A stretch of 64,000 nucleotides of DNA from Sphagnum magellanicum (lineage: Eukaryota; Streptophyta; Sphagnopsida; Sphagnales; Sphagnaceae). The notes under the pieces are model-generated. The model had not been told where the DNA came from and ran no database searches. It saw only the letters and a program-made list of their open reading frames with translations. Shown here piece after piece: positions 47,252 through 58,910 of the stretch. Each line of letters starts with the position of its first letter. Position 1 is the stretch's first letter. The position numbers were made by a program, and so were the translations under genes. The stretch spans positions 22,975,390 to 23,039,389 of the forward strand of contig CM038911.1 in assembly GCA_021904315.1 (NCBI GenBank), given 5' to 3'.

Positions 47252-50030
47252 ATGGCAACCTCGACATCAGGGTCGTTGTTAGCCTATTCTGGTGGATGTG
47301 GACTGACAAGATCTTCACCTCTGGTACCTGACAAAATTCTCCCAAACTGTTTTTTTTTACTTAGCAGTGGATGCTCGTTCGGTGCGTGTGTGCAACTGTG
47401 TGCAGGGCATCATCATCATCATCTTCATCATCATCAACATCCCCCTGTTGTTGGGTGCTTCTTTTCTTTTGATTTTCTGTACGTGGTTTTGGTGATACCT
47501 AGAATCTGCGTCGAGGAGGTAACTGGTGCAAGTCTGGAGGTGTGAAAGTGAGGAGGTATGAAAATGCAATGATTCCTGGTTGCACAGCAGCTTGGCAGGA
47601 GGTAGGTACGATTTCCTGCAGTCTTGAACCATCTCCTTTGTTGATTGTTCCCTTTTTTTTGTGTTGCGGAAGCTTTTTCTGGAGCGAGACGCTTTCACGA
47701 AAATGGGCAGCCATTTTTCTTCTCTGTACTGAAATTCATGGGTAGAGGAGAAAGCTTCTTAAGCTTGGATTTCAAAAGCCTTCTATAACTGATGGTGTAT
47801 GGCCCTAAAGAATCAAACCCTAATTTCACGTTTCCAGGATATGGAATTAGGGTTTGACAGCAGTGGTGAATTTCTGTTGATGGAAACTATTGGTCTCAGA
47901 AGCCTGTAATTTTGAAGACAGAAAAAATAAAATTCTGAGGATTAGAAGTATTGTTGTGGTGTGGGGAGTGTGCAGCTGGCAGGGGTGGTTGTGTTTTCAG
48001 CATTCCCATTTACCATAGTGAAGGCCATTGCTAACAGCTCCATTGGTGAGCAACTTCAGCAGCGTATGCTGGAGACTAAAGCAGTTGCAAAACAAGAGGC
48101 TGGAGCTGCCCGTGCAGCAGAAAGCAATGCTAGAGATACCAGGTTTTTCCTGCCTCCCATCATGCCTCTAGCCAAATCCCATCTTACAAAAATCCACAAA
48201 GATGATGACTTGGAACATTGGTAGGCATATGCTTTTGAGGTCAATCATCTTTCGGTTGGTTGGTCAGTCTCTCAGAGGAATCCATGGTTGTTGAACACAC
48301 ATTCTTTATTGTTTTTCATATGGATGTCTTGGTTGTGATCACAACTTGTATATTATGCTGGCTCCATGCTTGAATGCAGTATGTGGTATGGTGAAGGTCG
48401 CCCAAAATGGTTGGGGCCTATACCTTACAAGTATCCAGAGCATCTTCAAGGGGAGGCTCCAGGAGACTATGGATTTGACATTCTGGGTCTGGCACGTGAC
48501 CCAGTGGCTTTCAACAAGTACTTCAAGTTTGTGCCTGCTCCTTTGCATGCATTCAAAGTGGATTTTTTTGGCTTTGCTGGTTTAGGATGAACTTTTGTTT
48601 GTCCTTGGATTTGAAAGTGTTCCTTCTGTATCCCTGTGCATGGTGTACAGCCAGAAAGCATAAAAGCATGGATGATTGTCAAGTGCAGTTGCACCTTGTC
48701 AATTGCATCCATAGTGCTTTTGGGTGTATCAGCTTCTGTAATGTTGATAAATTCTGTCTGACATGCAAGCGAACAATGAGCAGCTTTGAAATCCTACATG
48801 CACGATGGGCCATGTTGGCAGCACTGGGTGTGGTGATCCCAGAATTACTTGACCACTTTGGCGGTGTTAAGTTTTCTGAGCCAGTATGGTGGCGTGTTGG
48901 CTATGCAAAACTCCAGGTACTCTCATGTGTGCCCTACTGGTTCCTCAACATCACGACCCCAATTCTTCCTATTTTGTAAGTGGAGTAAAACTGTAACCAG
49001 CCAGTGTTGTTGTACATATTGGATCCTTCATTTGCTTTGGCAACTGTGAAAAGGCCCAACCTACTGGTAAAATTTTCAAATTCAAGACTCTTAGAATTTA
49101 CTGCACCTGTTGGAACTTTGAATCAGATTAAGTGATCTTCAGCAATCTCTCTCAAAATTTGTTTACCAGTAACTCTGACACTAGAAAGTTTCACATTTCA
49201 TCTTCACAATTGGATGAAGTGTTTTAACATTGTAGCACACTGCCCAGAGGCACATTCTGATTAATCAAGCAACATGCCTGATGACACACAAACATTGCTG
49301 TAGTGGTAGTCAGTACATTACAGATTCTGACACTCAATTGGTCCAGTCACTGCACTGAAATTTTTTAAGAGATGTAAAAATGATAACAAGATGTTTCACT
49401 GGGTGTTGCAGGGTGACACACTTGACTACCTTGGCATACCTGGACTTCACATAGCTGGAGCACAGGGAGTTGTTGTGATTGCCTTTTGTCAAGTCATTCT
49501 CATGGTAAGCCACCTCTAGCATGACCACATAAATGGTACTGACTGAGCACAGTTTTACCTTACATGAAGCTCTGTGGCTATAGAATTTGTAACTTGGATG
49601 TATTTGTGTTTCTGGCATCTATCTCTATTTCAGTTCAACTTGTAATTTTGACTCTGCTGGCGATATCTCAGTTCTTAACTGGAAAAGTGGAAAATATTGT
49701 GATGAATGAGTGTCGTGTGTACAGGTTGGGCCTGAATATGCAAGGTACTGTGGTATAGAAGCACTTGAGCCCTTAGGCATATTCCTTCCAGGTTGTATAA
49801 ACTATCCAGGAGGTGCACTGTTTGACCCTCTAGGGCTATCAAAAGACCCAGCAGCCTTTGAGGACCTGAAAGTGAAGGAGATGAAGAATGGGCGGTTGGC
49901 AATGGTGGCTTGGCTGGGTTTCTATGTTCAAGCTATTGTCACTCAAAAGGGTCCTATTGATAACCTCTTTGACTTCATTGCTGACCCCATACACAACAAT
50001 TTGCTGGCTTCAGCAATTGCTCCCACTTGA
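47252..50030 (+). CDS. LHCB7: Chlorophyll a/b-binding protein LHCB7 (CP26-related), seven exons
   Basis: Exons 47,252-47,323; 47,503-47,601; 47,976-48,142; 48,380-48,526; 48,784-48,916; 49,412-49,504; 49,725-50,030. All have GT-AG borders and sum to 338 aa in one frame. Residues 1 to about 57 form a Ser/basic transit-like leader. [20 protein letters not shown] is the extra hydrophobic N-terminal segment that sets LHCB7 apart from CP26. The LHC core follows: [25 protein letters not shown], helix [16 protein letters not shown] (chlorophyll and salt-bridge E..H.R), [22 protein letters not shown], and the last helix [18 protein letters not shown] (E..NGR). It should insert in the thylakoid membrane and bind chlorophyll at photosystem II. 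Angiosperm LHCB7 is of similar length (about 330 aa). Exons 1-2 are least certain, but WQE|LAG joins exactly as in the family. Downstream AATAAA at 50,430 is a plausible polyadenylation signal. Confidence 0.9.
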
Positions 50031-50429
50031 GGCATTTGGTTAAGGTGGCATAGTGGACGTGGAAATGTATGAATATTGGGATATTGTTGTGCAATGGCAA
50101 GTGTGTTGTTATTGCTCAATGCTCTGCTCATTTCTGGGATTTCTGTCATCATGCCAACTTATGGGTGATGTTGAAATATTGAAGTATTGCCATGGTTGAT
50201 GGCACCAACACAGATTATGTACAAAAGTCCTCAAAGTTCAAGCAAACAAGTATGAAATTGTCGTCACCCAAAGTCTAGTGCTTGCACAGGTTTTTGAAGT
50301 TTTGGACGGATTGAAAGAATCTGTTGCAGAGGTAATGAAAATTCACCCAAGTGTAAATTAATGAATGACCTCTAATTAAGGCAATATTGTGTCATTTCAT
50401 TTTCCCTTTCAAATCCTATTTGTTGTTGC

Positions 50430-50435
50430 AATAAA
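50430..50435 (+). terminator. Putative polyadenylation signal for LHCB7
   Basis: AATAAA about 400 bases after the LHCB7 stop codon, near the point where composition falls back to AT-rich. Such hexamers are frequent by chance in AT-rich DNA. Confidence 0.35.
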
Positions 50436-50794
50436 GTTTGACATGGTTATGTCGTGTTTTGCTTTTATTTGTGAATTAACCTTCAATTTCTTTTTGGGGC
50501 TAAGGCAAGAGATAAAAATTTTACCTATCTTTTTTTAATCATAAATTGATAATTTTGAACTTGAAAATGAATTGGTAATTTAGTAATGGCAACTCCAATT
50601 GCAAGACGCCAAGTATTAATATTAGGTTTAAATGGCAATTGGAAGGATTTGACCAAGCAATAAGTGGCCATGAACCATGTTTCATCACTAGGCTTTATTT
50701 GACATAATGGAGGATCAAAAATGATGTTAGCCATATCGTTTGGAACTTGTAAACTATTTGTTAAAAACTTCACAATGTTGTATGAGTTGGTTAG

Positions 50795-51300
50795 GTGCAT
50801 TTGAAAAAACAATTGACCTTAAGAAGGTTAGGGTTAAAGGTAATATGTCACAAACATTGAAAAGAATAATTATGTAATTGATCCTAAGAAGCTTAAGGTA
50901 AAGGGAGAATCTTACATGCATTTGAAGTAATAGTTGAACATTTGAACCCGAAAACTTCAATAATGTAAATGGGGGAATTCACATGCATTTGAAGTAATAG
51001 TTGAACATTTGAACCCGAAAACTTCAATAATGTAAATGGGGGGATTTCACATGCATTTGAAGTAATGGTTGAACATTTGAACCCGAAAACTTCAATAATG
51101 TAAATGGGGGAATTTCACATGCATTTGAAAAAATAATTGAACAATTAACCCTACAAAGTTCAAAATAAAAGGCAAAATCTCACATGCATTTGAAAGAGGA
51201 GTTGAATAATTAACCCAAAGAAGTTTAGGGTCAAGTTGAAATCTCATATGCATTTTAAAAGAGTTGTTGAATGATGGACCCTAAGAAGGTTACAAGTGTT
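50795..51300. repeat. Minisatellite with a 64-68 bp unit, about eight copies
   Basis: Units starting ACATGCATTTGAA occur at about 50,914, 50,981, 51,049, 51,117, 51,182 and 51,246, with two more degenerate ones upstream from 50,795. The central three are nearly identical (TTGAACCCGAAAACTTCAAT core). The outer ones have diverged, with the core reading more like TAACCCTAAGAAG. Confidence 0.85.
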
Positions 51301-53148
51301 TTGCATGGTATAATGTAGATACAAAGGAGTTACAATTTGATAATTTTCACTATAATTCATTTTTAATGTGGTTTTTTAATACATGGAAAATATTTTATGA
51401 TGAGATTATGCAACTAAAAGTGGATAACATCTTAAATTCTTAATATGTTGTGAAATTAATGCGTAGACAAATAATTCAATTTTCAATTGGAGTACATTCT
51501 CAATTTGTTTTAAAACCATGAAATTCAAATTAGATGATATGTAAATTTTTGGTACTTAGGCATTAATTAATTATTTTTGGAATTGCCAAAAAAAATTTGA
51601 AAAATACATGCCTACCATGCCAAAGAATGGAATGAAGCTTTCAAGCACAATAATTGAATTGTCTAATGTCAAATTGTAAATTATTATTAGTTTTATTGCC
51701 AAACGTAACTAATAATTTTTATAAAAAACTTAAGACACTTTGTTGTTAAACCAACCTCTGTATATTAGGATAGTACATTATGTTATGATAAATGTTGATG
51801 AGTACAATTTTTTAAAATTGTAAAATGCTTTCTCATTGCAATTGTAGCTAGACTAAGTTTTTACTGTAACTTAATTACAACTCTCCATAAGATCAATTAC
51901 TCAATTGTTATTCTTAATGCATGTGAGATTTGCATTTTCAGCCTAAGTTTATTATTGTGACTTCATCACTATTTTCACTCTTGCTATAACTATAGGTAAT
52001 TCTTTTGAGTAATCATGTGCAACAAGTGGCTTATTACATAATGACTTTGCCCTTTAAATGACATCAACAAGGATGATAAATATTTGATGTACTAAATTGG
52101 AAGAAAATGATGACTAGCATGGTGAAACCCAAGTGGATCCTTTGGTTATGCTAGAAGTGTTCCATGGTGAAGGGGGGAACTTTAAATGACCTTGGAATGT
52201 TGAACGGGAGGTTTCAACATGAGTGTGTTCTTTTGAAGGAGGGGCACCTGAGGGTGTTCCCAAACCTCAAGAAAATGCACAAGTGCTGGAACCTACCCTT
52301 AAGTAAAAAGAAGAAAAGCTCTTTACATAAAAATCAAGTATGGGAACCCATTTATCAAAAGTACAAAGCGAATGAGAACGTAAGTAAACACAACCCAAAG
52401 AAAAAACAAAAGCAAACAATTAATAGGTAAAGATTCCATGCAACAAGGATTCATGATTTTGAAATGATAATCAACGCTAACAAAGAAGACCTAAGATGAA
52501 AGAATTGTCATTTGCAACAAATTGGTCAGCGATGGAGGTGCATTAGTTATGATGTGTGCAAGAGATAATGAATCTTGACCAAGTGTAGTAACCCACTGAA
52601 AAATTGTTATGATTTTGACCAAGTGCAATATAAAATTGTTATGACTTTGATCAAGTGCAATAGTCCACTGAAAAATGGTTATGGCTTCGACCAAGTGCAA
52701 TAGCTCACCCCAGAATCGTTATGACTTGCATATGTTACAAGGCTATGGACATGCACTATTGATAATAAGAAATAAACATCGAATTTTTAAATTTTTTTTG
52801 TTGATAATGCATGATAGTGATTTGTGCACAATCGATAAAAAATGAATTAAAACGAGAATGAAAACACCCATATATCTCAATAGCAAGAAAAAATAAAGTC
52901 ATCGTGTTAGATAAAGGGCTCTCTTTTTATTTCCTTGCTTTTTTCCTGTTTCGTAGTAAAGAAATATTTCTATGGAAACATGGGAACATATAAAATTGTG
53001 GAAGCTCCCCTGACATAACTGCCTTGAGTTCTTCTGCTTGCGGAGATCCCTCAAAATACACACAGAAATAAAAAGGGAGTTGTTTATGGTGTGGTAGAGC
53101 TGCATGTGAAGTGAAGGGGGAGTGGGGGGGGGGGAGCTTTGAGCTTGA
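51301..53148. other. AT-rich intergenic sequence between LHCB7 and the HAD gene
   Basis: No gene supported. An 88-codon frame at 52,164-52,430 is lysine-rich and looks like chance. A short tandem repeat at 52.57-52.74 kb is listed separately. The last few hundred bases should contain the HAD gene promoter, but I see no diagnostic element. Confidence 0.45.
52572..52735. repeat. Short tandem repeat, unit about 35-47 bp, four copies
   Basis: TTGACCAAGTGCAATA, then a GTCCACTGAAAAATTGTTATGA-type block, recurs four times with substitutions and one internal deletion. Confidence 0.75.
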
Positions 53149-56100
53149 ATGGCAGGTATGTCGTCAAGGGTCATGCTTCTTTCAATTCCTTCACTTGGTA
53201 TGCATCGAGTAACTGGCATCTCCTCAAAGCTACTCTCTCGTCTACCCTTCCAACCATGCCATGCACAACGAGCATTCAACTCAGGTATGTGTGTGTGTAT
53301 GGGCCATCTTTACCACGTGTTGTGTGTGTCCAATATTTTTTAGGGTTAACAGGGGACCGTGTTTTTCTCTCCGGAAATTAAGTGTGTGGGTGAAGTTGTC
53401 AAAAATGGATATGAAGATGAAGAAAGTATTGATGCGACCTCCTTCTTTTAGTCAGCCAGTTTCCACAATCACAGCTGCCAGATTAGGTTCGCCAGAATTA
53501 GGTTACCTGGTTGATCGATTGTTTACCAAGTGTCCACAATTTCTTCTCTCTGGATTGATTAGTATGTATAACACTGTGTATTGCAGATTGAGGCAATGAT
53601 CACTTGCAAGGTATTCTTCGTGTTTAGGGTTGATTCTTTTGATCTTTTAAAAAAAAAATCGCAGCCCACAAAAAGCTATGCTCTGCGGCCTTACTCGAAT
53701 TCAACCTCAAATCCAATTCAGGCTTGCAGATTATGCAATTACTATGGTGATGGGTTGCAAGTAGTCATTTACAACTTTAATGGGTTGTAAGTGCACTGCA
53801 CACTTGAGAGACATATTAAGGTTTGGTTTTTAGGGTTAGAGCAATGCATTGATTGTCCTGTGGTTTATGTTTAGTGAAGAAGATGATGGCCTCATGATGT
53901 TTTCGTCATAACTGACTCCACATTTTTGTAGGTATAGAGTTGTTAGGGTACACTCCGTGATTGTGGTGCAGTGAGTGATGGGAATGACATTGTTTTGGTA
54001 ATTATTGAAGGTGAATCTGAGATGGGCAAGCCATATGGAGCCCTGTTGTTGGATGTGGGAGGAACACTGCTAGAGACATCTCAACCTGTGCCAGATGTTT
54101 ATGCAGCATTTGGTGCCAAATATGGTGGGCTATTTGTGGGGCACATAATTGCTCATGGTTCAAATGGTCTTGCTTTCTTGTGTGGTAACTGGGCAATTTT
54201 TTTTCCCCCTTGCAATAGCAAGCTGCTTTGTTATGTAAGTAGTAGGATTCCTGTTTTCTTCCCCCATCAGATCTACCATTATTTGTCATACAGGTTGTTA
54301 GGGGAACAGGAAGCTGTTCTTTACTTGATTAAGGTTTGTGTGGACAAGGAGTACAGGAGTCATAAAGCCCTCCAAGACCCCCCATACTTGTCGAGAAGGG
54401 AAACCTTTGTACTTCTTCCTGAATGATCATTTCAAACCTACTGAGAGTGAGAGCTCTTTGAATGCTGCAGGTGTGAAAACAACACCGGCTGATATTAAAA
54501 AGGGTTTCAAGAGAGCTTTTGCAGAGCCATGGCCAGAAAGGCTGCGTTATGAGGTTTGTTTGTGTACTCTTCTAGCTTGTCTGCATTATTTTCTCCTTCA
54601 AATTTCCATCTTGTTTCATTGTAGTGCATTTTTTGGGTCTCCTCCTCATGAGTATTGTCTGGTATGTTGTGTGGTGATGCAAAGAGTGTTGGTGTTTTTG
54701 GCAGGGAGATGGCAGGCCTTTCTGGAGATATGCAGTAGCAACAGCTACAGGTTGTGCTGATGAAGCTTACTTTGAAGAATTGTATCAAGTGAGAATCTCT
54801 TCTGAAGCACCCATTTTCAAAACACTATTATTCTTTTCTTCTGAGTAACTTTGCTACTTTGAATTACATGGTCATGATTTGCCATAACTGGACATATGGT
54901 GCATATGGTGTGATCTTGATTGAAGCCCAGCATTTTGCAAAGGGTGATGCTTGGAAGGTTGCTGATGGAGCAGTTGATGCTCTTGAACATCTCCGTACAG
55001 CTGGAGGTTAATAACTCTGCTGTTTCTTCCTTTTCTGGGTTGGTTCTCCCGTATCTCAACATTGACAGATTGCTCCATAGGTGCTGTTTTGCACTTTTAC
55101 TGCACTAATTCTCAAAAACTCCACCTTTGCCTGTGTACTCACCTCTGTGAATGGGTTGATATTGTGCAGTGAAGCTGGCGGTTGTGTCCAACTTTGACTC
55201 CAGGTTGCGCCCAGTCTTACAAGATCTGCAGGTGTATACTTTGTAAGGCTTGCTGGTGTCCTTTTCTTTCCATGTAGAAGTTCCATTCATTTTCCGTAGT
55301 TGATCTTACAGGACTGCCTACAAAGAGAATTATTCAGAAGGACTAATGACAAGTACTTGTCATTGGGGAATCATGGATTTGGGCTTTCTAGTGTAGTGAT
55401 ATGTTTCATGGACATGGCTTTGCAGTTTCCAGAAGTAAATGTACATGGAAGTTATATTGATTGGACATTGCTCTGAAATTGTTGTGGAAGTCCAGGTTTG
55501 ATGCAGTCATAATTTCTGCAGAGGTCGGTTATGAGAAACCTGCTCAAGAGATTTTTGAAGCTGCTTTGAGTAAGTATTTCTATGGTACTTTTGTCAACTG
55601 CTGCAGGCCATATTGCATTCTTCTATGCTGTTGTTTCTGTAAGAAGTATGTTTTTGTTGAGTTTTGTGTTAGAGAAAGCCAATGTACCAAGAGAAATTTG
55701 GGGTGGGAAGTAAGAAAAAATCTTTGTATTTGACCATGAAGTCAAGTATCCTGCTCCTTCTCTGTGATGTCTGCCAACAACTTCATTATGTTTTTATTCC
55801 AGATCAATTGGGTGCTGAGGCAATGGATGCAGTGCATGTGGGAGATGACCTGGTAAATGACAAGCAAGGTGCAAACAGAGCTGGTATTGATGCTTGGTAA
55901 GACTTCTGGGTGAGGTCAGTTGTCTTGTTGGGCATCTGTACACTGTGATTGACATGCAGCAGCAGTTGTACCTCTGGCAATTCAACTTGCCCACTCATAG
56001 TGTTGACTTTGGACTTAGCTGTTTAGGGACAGGGTTGCCTTATTGTTGGTGAATTGCACTCTGTTTCTAAGATGTTTCATTGTTATTCATGGATATCTTC

Positions 56101-56182
56101 CAGGCTTTGGAAGAAGGACGTCAAATCTTTTGAAGAGCTGACCAACTTGGTTCTACGGCCTGTGACCCGCCCAGCCCACTAG
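53149..56182 (+). CDS. HAD-superfamily hydrolase, HDHD3-like, with organelle-type leader
   Basis: Exons 53,149-53,284; 54,011-54,124; 54,471-54,553; 54,705-54,788; 54,931-55,006; 55,170-55,231; 55,491-55,569; 55,803-55,896; 56,104-56,182, for 268 aa. Intron phases agree throughout. Residues 1-45 ([15 protein letters not shown]..) are Ser/Arg-rich and suit a plastid or mitochondrial presequence. HAD motif I is [11 protein letters not shown], with the nucleophile Asp but Gly where the usual second Asp would be. [20 protein letters not shown] and [11 protein letters not shown] are HDHD3-type cap signatures. Motif II is VVSNFD, the motif III Lys is in EVGYEKP, and motif IV is [18 protein letters not shown]. 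The protein should be a Mg-dependent phosphatase-like enzyme of unknown substrate. The exon 6-7 junction (DLQ|SRFDAV) is two or three residues shorter than relatives, so a micro-exon near 55,427-55,435 (9 bases, in frame) or a shifted border is possible. Confidence 0.85.
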
Positions 56183-57000
56183 CTGAGGTCTGGGTCTGTT
56201 TTTGGTCAATCAAAGACCTCAAAAGTGCTGGTATGGCTGGTATCTCCAATCACATGGCCAGCACCAGTTCTACAGCACTGTAAGCTCTTCAGAAGTTATT
56301 TTTCAACCTCAGAATTTTCCCCCATCAGATCTCTTTGAGGATTTCAAAAACAGCCACATAACCATGTTGGGTGAAAAATGAGATGACATCGCATTAGACT
56401 AGAGCAAGCTAGGAAAAGAAAATGGAGCTCAGGTGAGCTATTGTAGGTGGCAGAGTTTATTTCTTGAGGTGATTTGGGATGACACTTTGTACAAATTGGT
56501 GAAAATTAATTTGTGGCAGGCAGGTGGTTTTTGTGAGGTGAAGGGTTATCACAAGAGTAGTAGCAAAGCAAGTGCAAGCTATGGGAGGCAAGGATCTTGG
56601 ACTGTATGGTCACAAAGGAGAATAAGTTCCCTACTATTAACTGACAGGGTCCATAATCCCAAACTGGGGCATAAGAAAGAAAAGAACTTCATCCTGATAA
56701 CTGATGTCGGAAAAGTGCAGCAATATGTGCAATTACAGCCAAATTGCACATACAAATTGAGGCCCACTATGAAGTTCTTGGCCCTCAAGCCATGTTTATC
56801 ATGTGGCTTGAACTGCACTAGCCAAATTGAAATGAGCATCTGGTGTGATGTGCAGCCCAACATGGTGCTGATATGCACTATTTGATTCTGCCACTACAGA
56901 AAATCAAAACAACTTAAGCAGAAGCTTGTACTACCTTCTTCTCAATACCTGTTCACAATCTGTATGACAAATCTGTTGGAACTACCATGCTTTCCTTCCC
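56183..57000. other. 3' region of the HAD gene
   Basis: Gene-like composition without a recognisable second gene. A 150-codon plus-strand frame at 56,433-56,885 has no family resemblance. A perfect 9-base hairpin (TGTGCAATT..AATTGCACA) lies near 56,726-56,750. Probably 3' untranslated and intergenic sequence. Confidence 0.4.
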
Positions 57001-57467
57001 CCGTGTTGTTAAAAATGATCGTCACAGATTTAGGAAACGCTTAAATGGTGTTTAAACGTTTAAACGGTTTTTTTTACGTTTAAACGTAATTTTTTCCATT
57101 TAGTATGAGTCAGGAAGGTCTACACCTTCAAATAGGACCCCCAAAGGCACTTTCGTGCCACGCAAGCTGGTGAGCTTGGCCGCAGGCTATGATATTCGAT
57201 CTTCTCCTCATTCAGAATAGGAGCCGGACAATACTTGAGGATTGGCTGTTGGCGTGCTCGCTTGGAGCTGTTGTGGTTGGTCGACGTCTGCGACGAAGTC
57301 GGTGGCCCAGCCCCGGGCCCGGGATGTTGAGCTTGAGAGGTGCTGGGCTCCGGATCAGACATCTGCATGTCCTGCATTTCGTAGAACTTCCACTGACGCA
57401 GGTGTGACTCCATGGCGTTCTTTTCCCCTCGCACATCGACGGCCTCATGAGCACCAGGAACACCCTT

Positions 57468-57557
57468 CTCGAACCCATCAGTGCAATGGACGCAGCAAAC
57501 GAAATGTTGCAAGACTCGAACCCACCAGTGCAATGGACGCAGCAAACGAAATGTTGC
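57468..57557. repeat. Internal direct duplication in the hAT-like element (43 bp, period 47)
   Basis: CTCGAACCCAYCAGTGCAAT followed by GGACGCAGCAAACGAAATGT occurs twice, differing at one base. Confidence 0.9.
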
Positions 57558-57687
57558 GTCTTGTTGGCCATGTGATCAGTTTGGATAAAGTGCTGATGCG
57601 CATTGCAAGGCTTGCGCCCGGTTCCATGCTTGTCGGTGTCCGCACTCATCAACAAAGGACACAAACGAGTGACATGTCATTTGGCAC

Positions 57688-57837
57688 AACGAACCGTAAT
57701 GCTGAGTGCAACTGGCACTGCAGCAGGGCACTCCACCGTTTTTTTATATGCACAACAACGTTTGAGGCGACGCCAACGAACCGCACTCCGCAGTGCAACT
57801 GGCACTGCTGCAGGGCACTCCACTGTTTCTTTATATG
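57688..57837. repeat. Second internal direct duplication in the hAT-like element (period 87)
   Basis: CAACGAACCG..., then GTGCAACTGGCACTGC.GCAG, then GGCACTCCAC.GTTT, then TTTATATG occurs twice with a few mismatches. Confidence 0.85.
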
Positions 57838-57933
57838 GGCGTTTTTTTGGTACCGAAGGAAAACGTTTAAACCCCGTCGGTGTTTAAACGACAAAAAAAC
57901 GTTTTTTCGTTTAAACGGTACCTAACAACACTG

Positions 57934-58910
57934 TTCCCCCAAGCCTTTAAGCAACCAAGGATGTGCAAATCCAATCAAGAAACATGTAAAAAAGCACATG
58001 AGGAGGATAATCACAAAAGGGGAGAGGAGAATTTGATAGGTCACCATCTGCCACCAGTCCACGTGCTTTGTCAGTTTCTTCAGCTTGAAAAAAATGTATC
58101 CATTACATTCAGTAAAACCAGAAATTAAAACCAAGTCTTGCATATTCCTCACAGGTCACACATATCTGGCCAACAGATAACCATGACAGCTACAGTGACT
58201 TCTGTAATTTCCACAGCAATAGAAAACCTCCTTCTGCAAACAACCTGAAAGAATCTCTGGAAACTCCTGCCCTTATAAAACCAGAGGTTTCCATCTGAAT
58301 TAACCATACATTCTATCTTCGAAAGGACCAAATAAGGAACAACACACACAGACTTTAGACACAACCTTTTGATATTCTAGTTCAGTTTGGAATTATGATC
58401 CTTCTCAATCTAAGCACATTTGGAAAAAGTATGATGTTTCTGAGAGCAATTTCTGCTAAATAGTATTGGAAGCTTTGCTCACTTACAGATTCATGGCAAC
58501 TTGAGACCTCAAATACATCTCCAGTGGAGTGTGGGCATCTTGTAGATTTGGTTATGAAGAAATTATGGCAGCTGAGATTCACATTGTGCCAGTGTATTAC
58601 TGGAGCTTTTGGATCTCTTAGCAGCAGCAACCAGACACAAACAAGACACCTAATTGCCTAAAAGCTGACATGTACTGTGAAATTTGTCAAACTGGAAAAC
58701 ATATCAAAGCTTACAACAACAAAACCTGTGAAATTCAAAACTGTAGAATTTCCAAATTCTTTGTCCAGGGTTACAAATCTCAAGTAAAAAAATCACAAAC
58801 TTTGTTTAGAGAGAATCGCTCCATGAATGAGAGAACACACAGCAGGAATCTTTGTGTGCCAAATTCATTCACCTTTAAATGGACATTCAAGAAAACTGAT
58901 AGAGAAAAAA
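57934..58910. other. Region downstream of the uL29 gene
   Basis: No gene recognised. Moderately balanced composition is consistent with a 3' untranslated region of the minus-strand uL29 gene and intergenic DNA. Confidence 0.4.

Larger units (their letters stand above)
57001..57933. mobile_element. Non-autonomous hAT-like DNA transposon with GTTTAAAC subterminal repeats
   Basis: The ends are C(C/A)GTGTTGTTA inverted repeats: CCGTGTTGTTA at 57,001 and CAACACTG closing at about 57,933. A related C-rich word (TTCCCCC) flanks both sides as a possible target duplication. Three GTTTAAAC palindromes lie just inside each end (57,050; 57,058; 57,078 and 57,865; 57,882; 57,909), often within ACGTTTAAACG. 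The interior is GC-rich and carries two internal direct duplications. A minus-strand frame at 57,120-57,545 (SDPEPSTSQAQ, KRARQQPILKY) could be a captured or leftover fragment but matches no domain I can name. CAGTGTTGTTA-type ends and an 8-bp duplication would fit the hAT superfamily. No transposase is present. Confidence 0.65.

Noticed and set aside
50795-51300. CRISPR array
   Set aside because: Units are directly adjacent without unique spacers, diverged at the edges, and lie in a eukaryotic nuclear locus.
54338-54760. 140-codon open frame inside the HAD gene
   Set aside because: It reads through one exon border and a whole intron. The spliced model explains the conserved blocks better.
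56433-56885. 150-codon open frame after the HAD gene
   Set aside because: No family resemblance, no exon partners, and position consistent with 3' untranslated sequence.
57242-57925. 227-codon plus-strand open frame
   Set aside because: It spans the GC-rich interior and right end of the hAT-like element, includes its direct repeats, and reads through the terminal palindromes. No domain is recognised.
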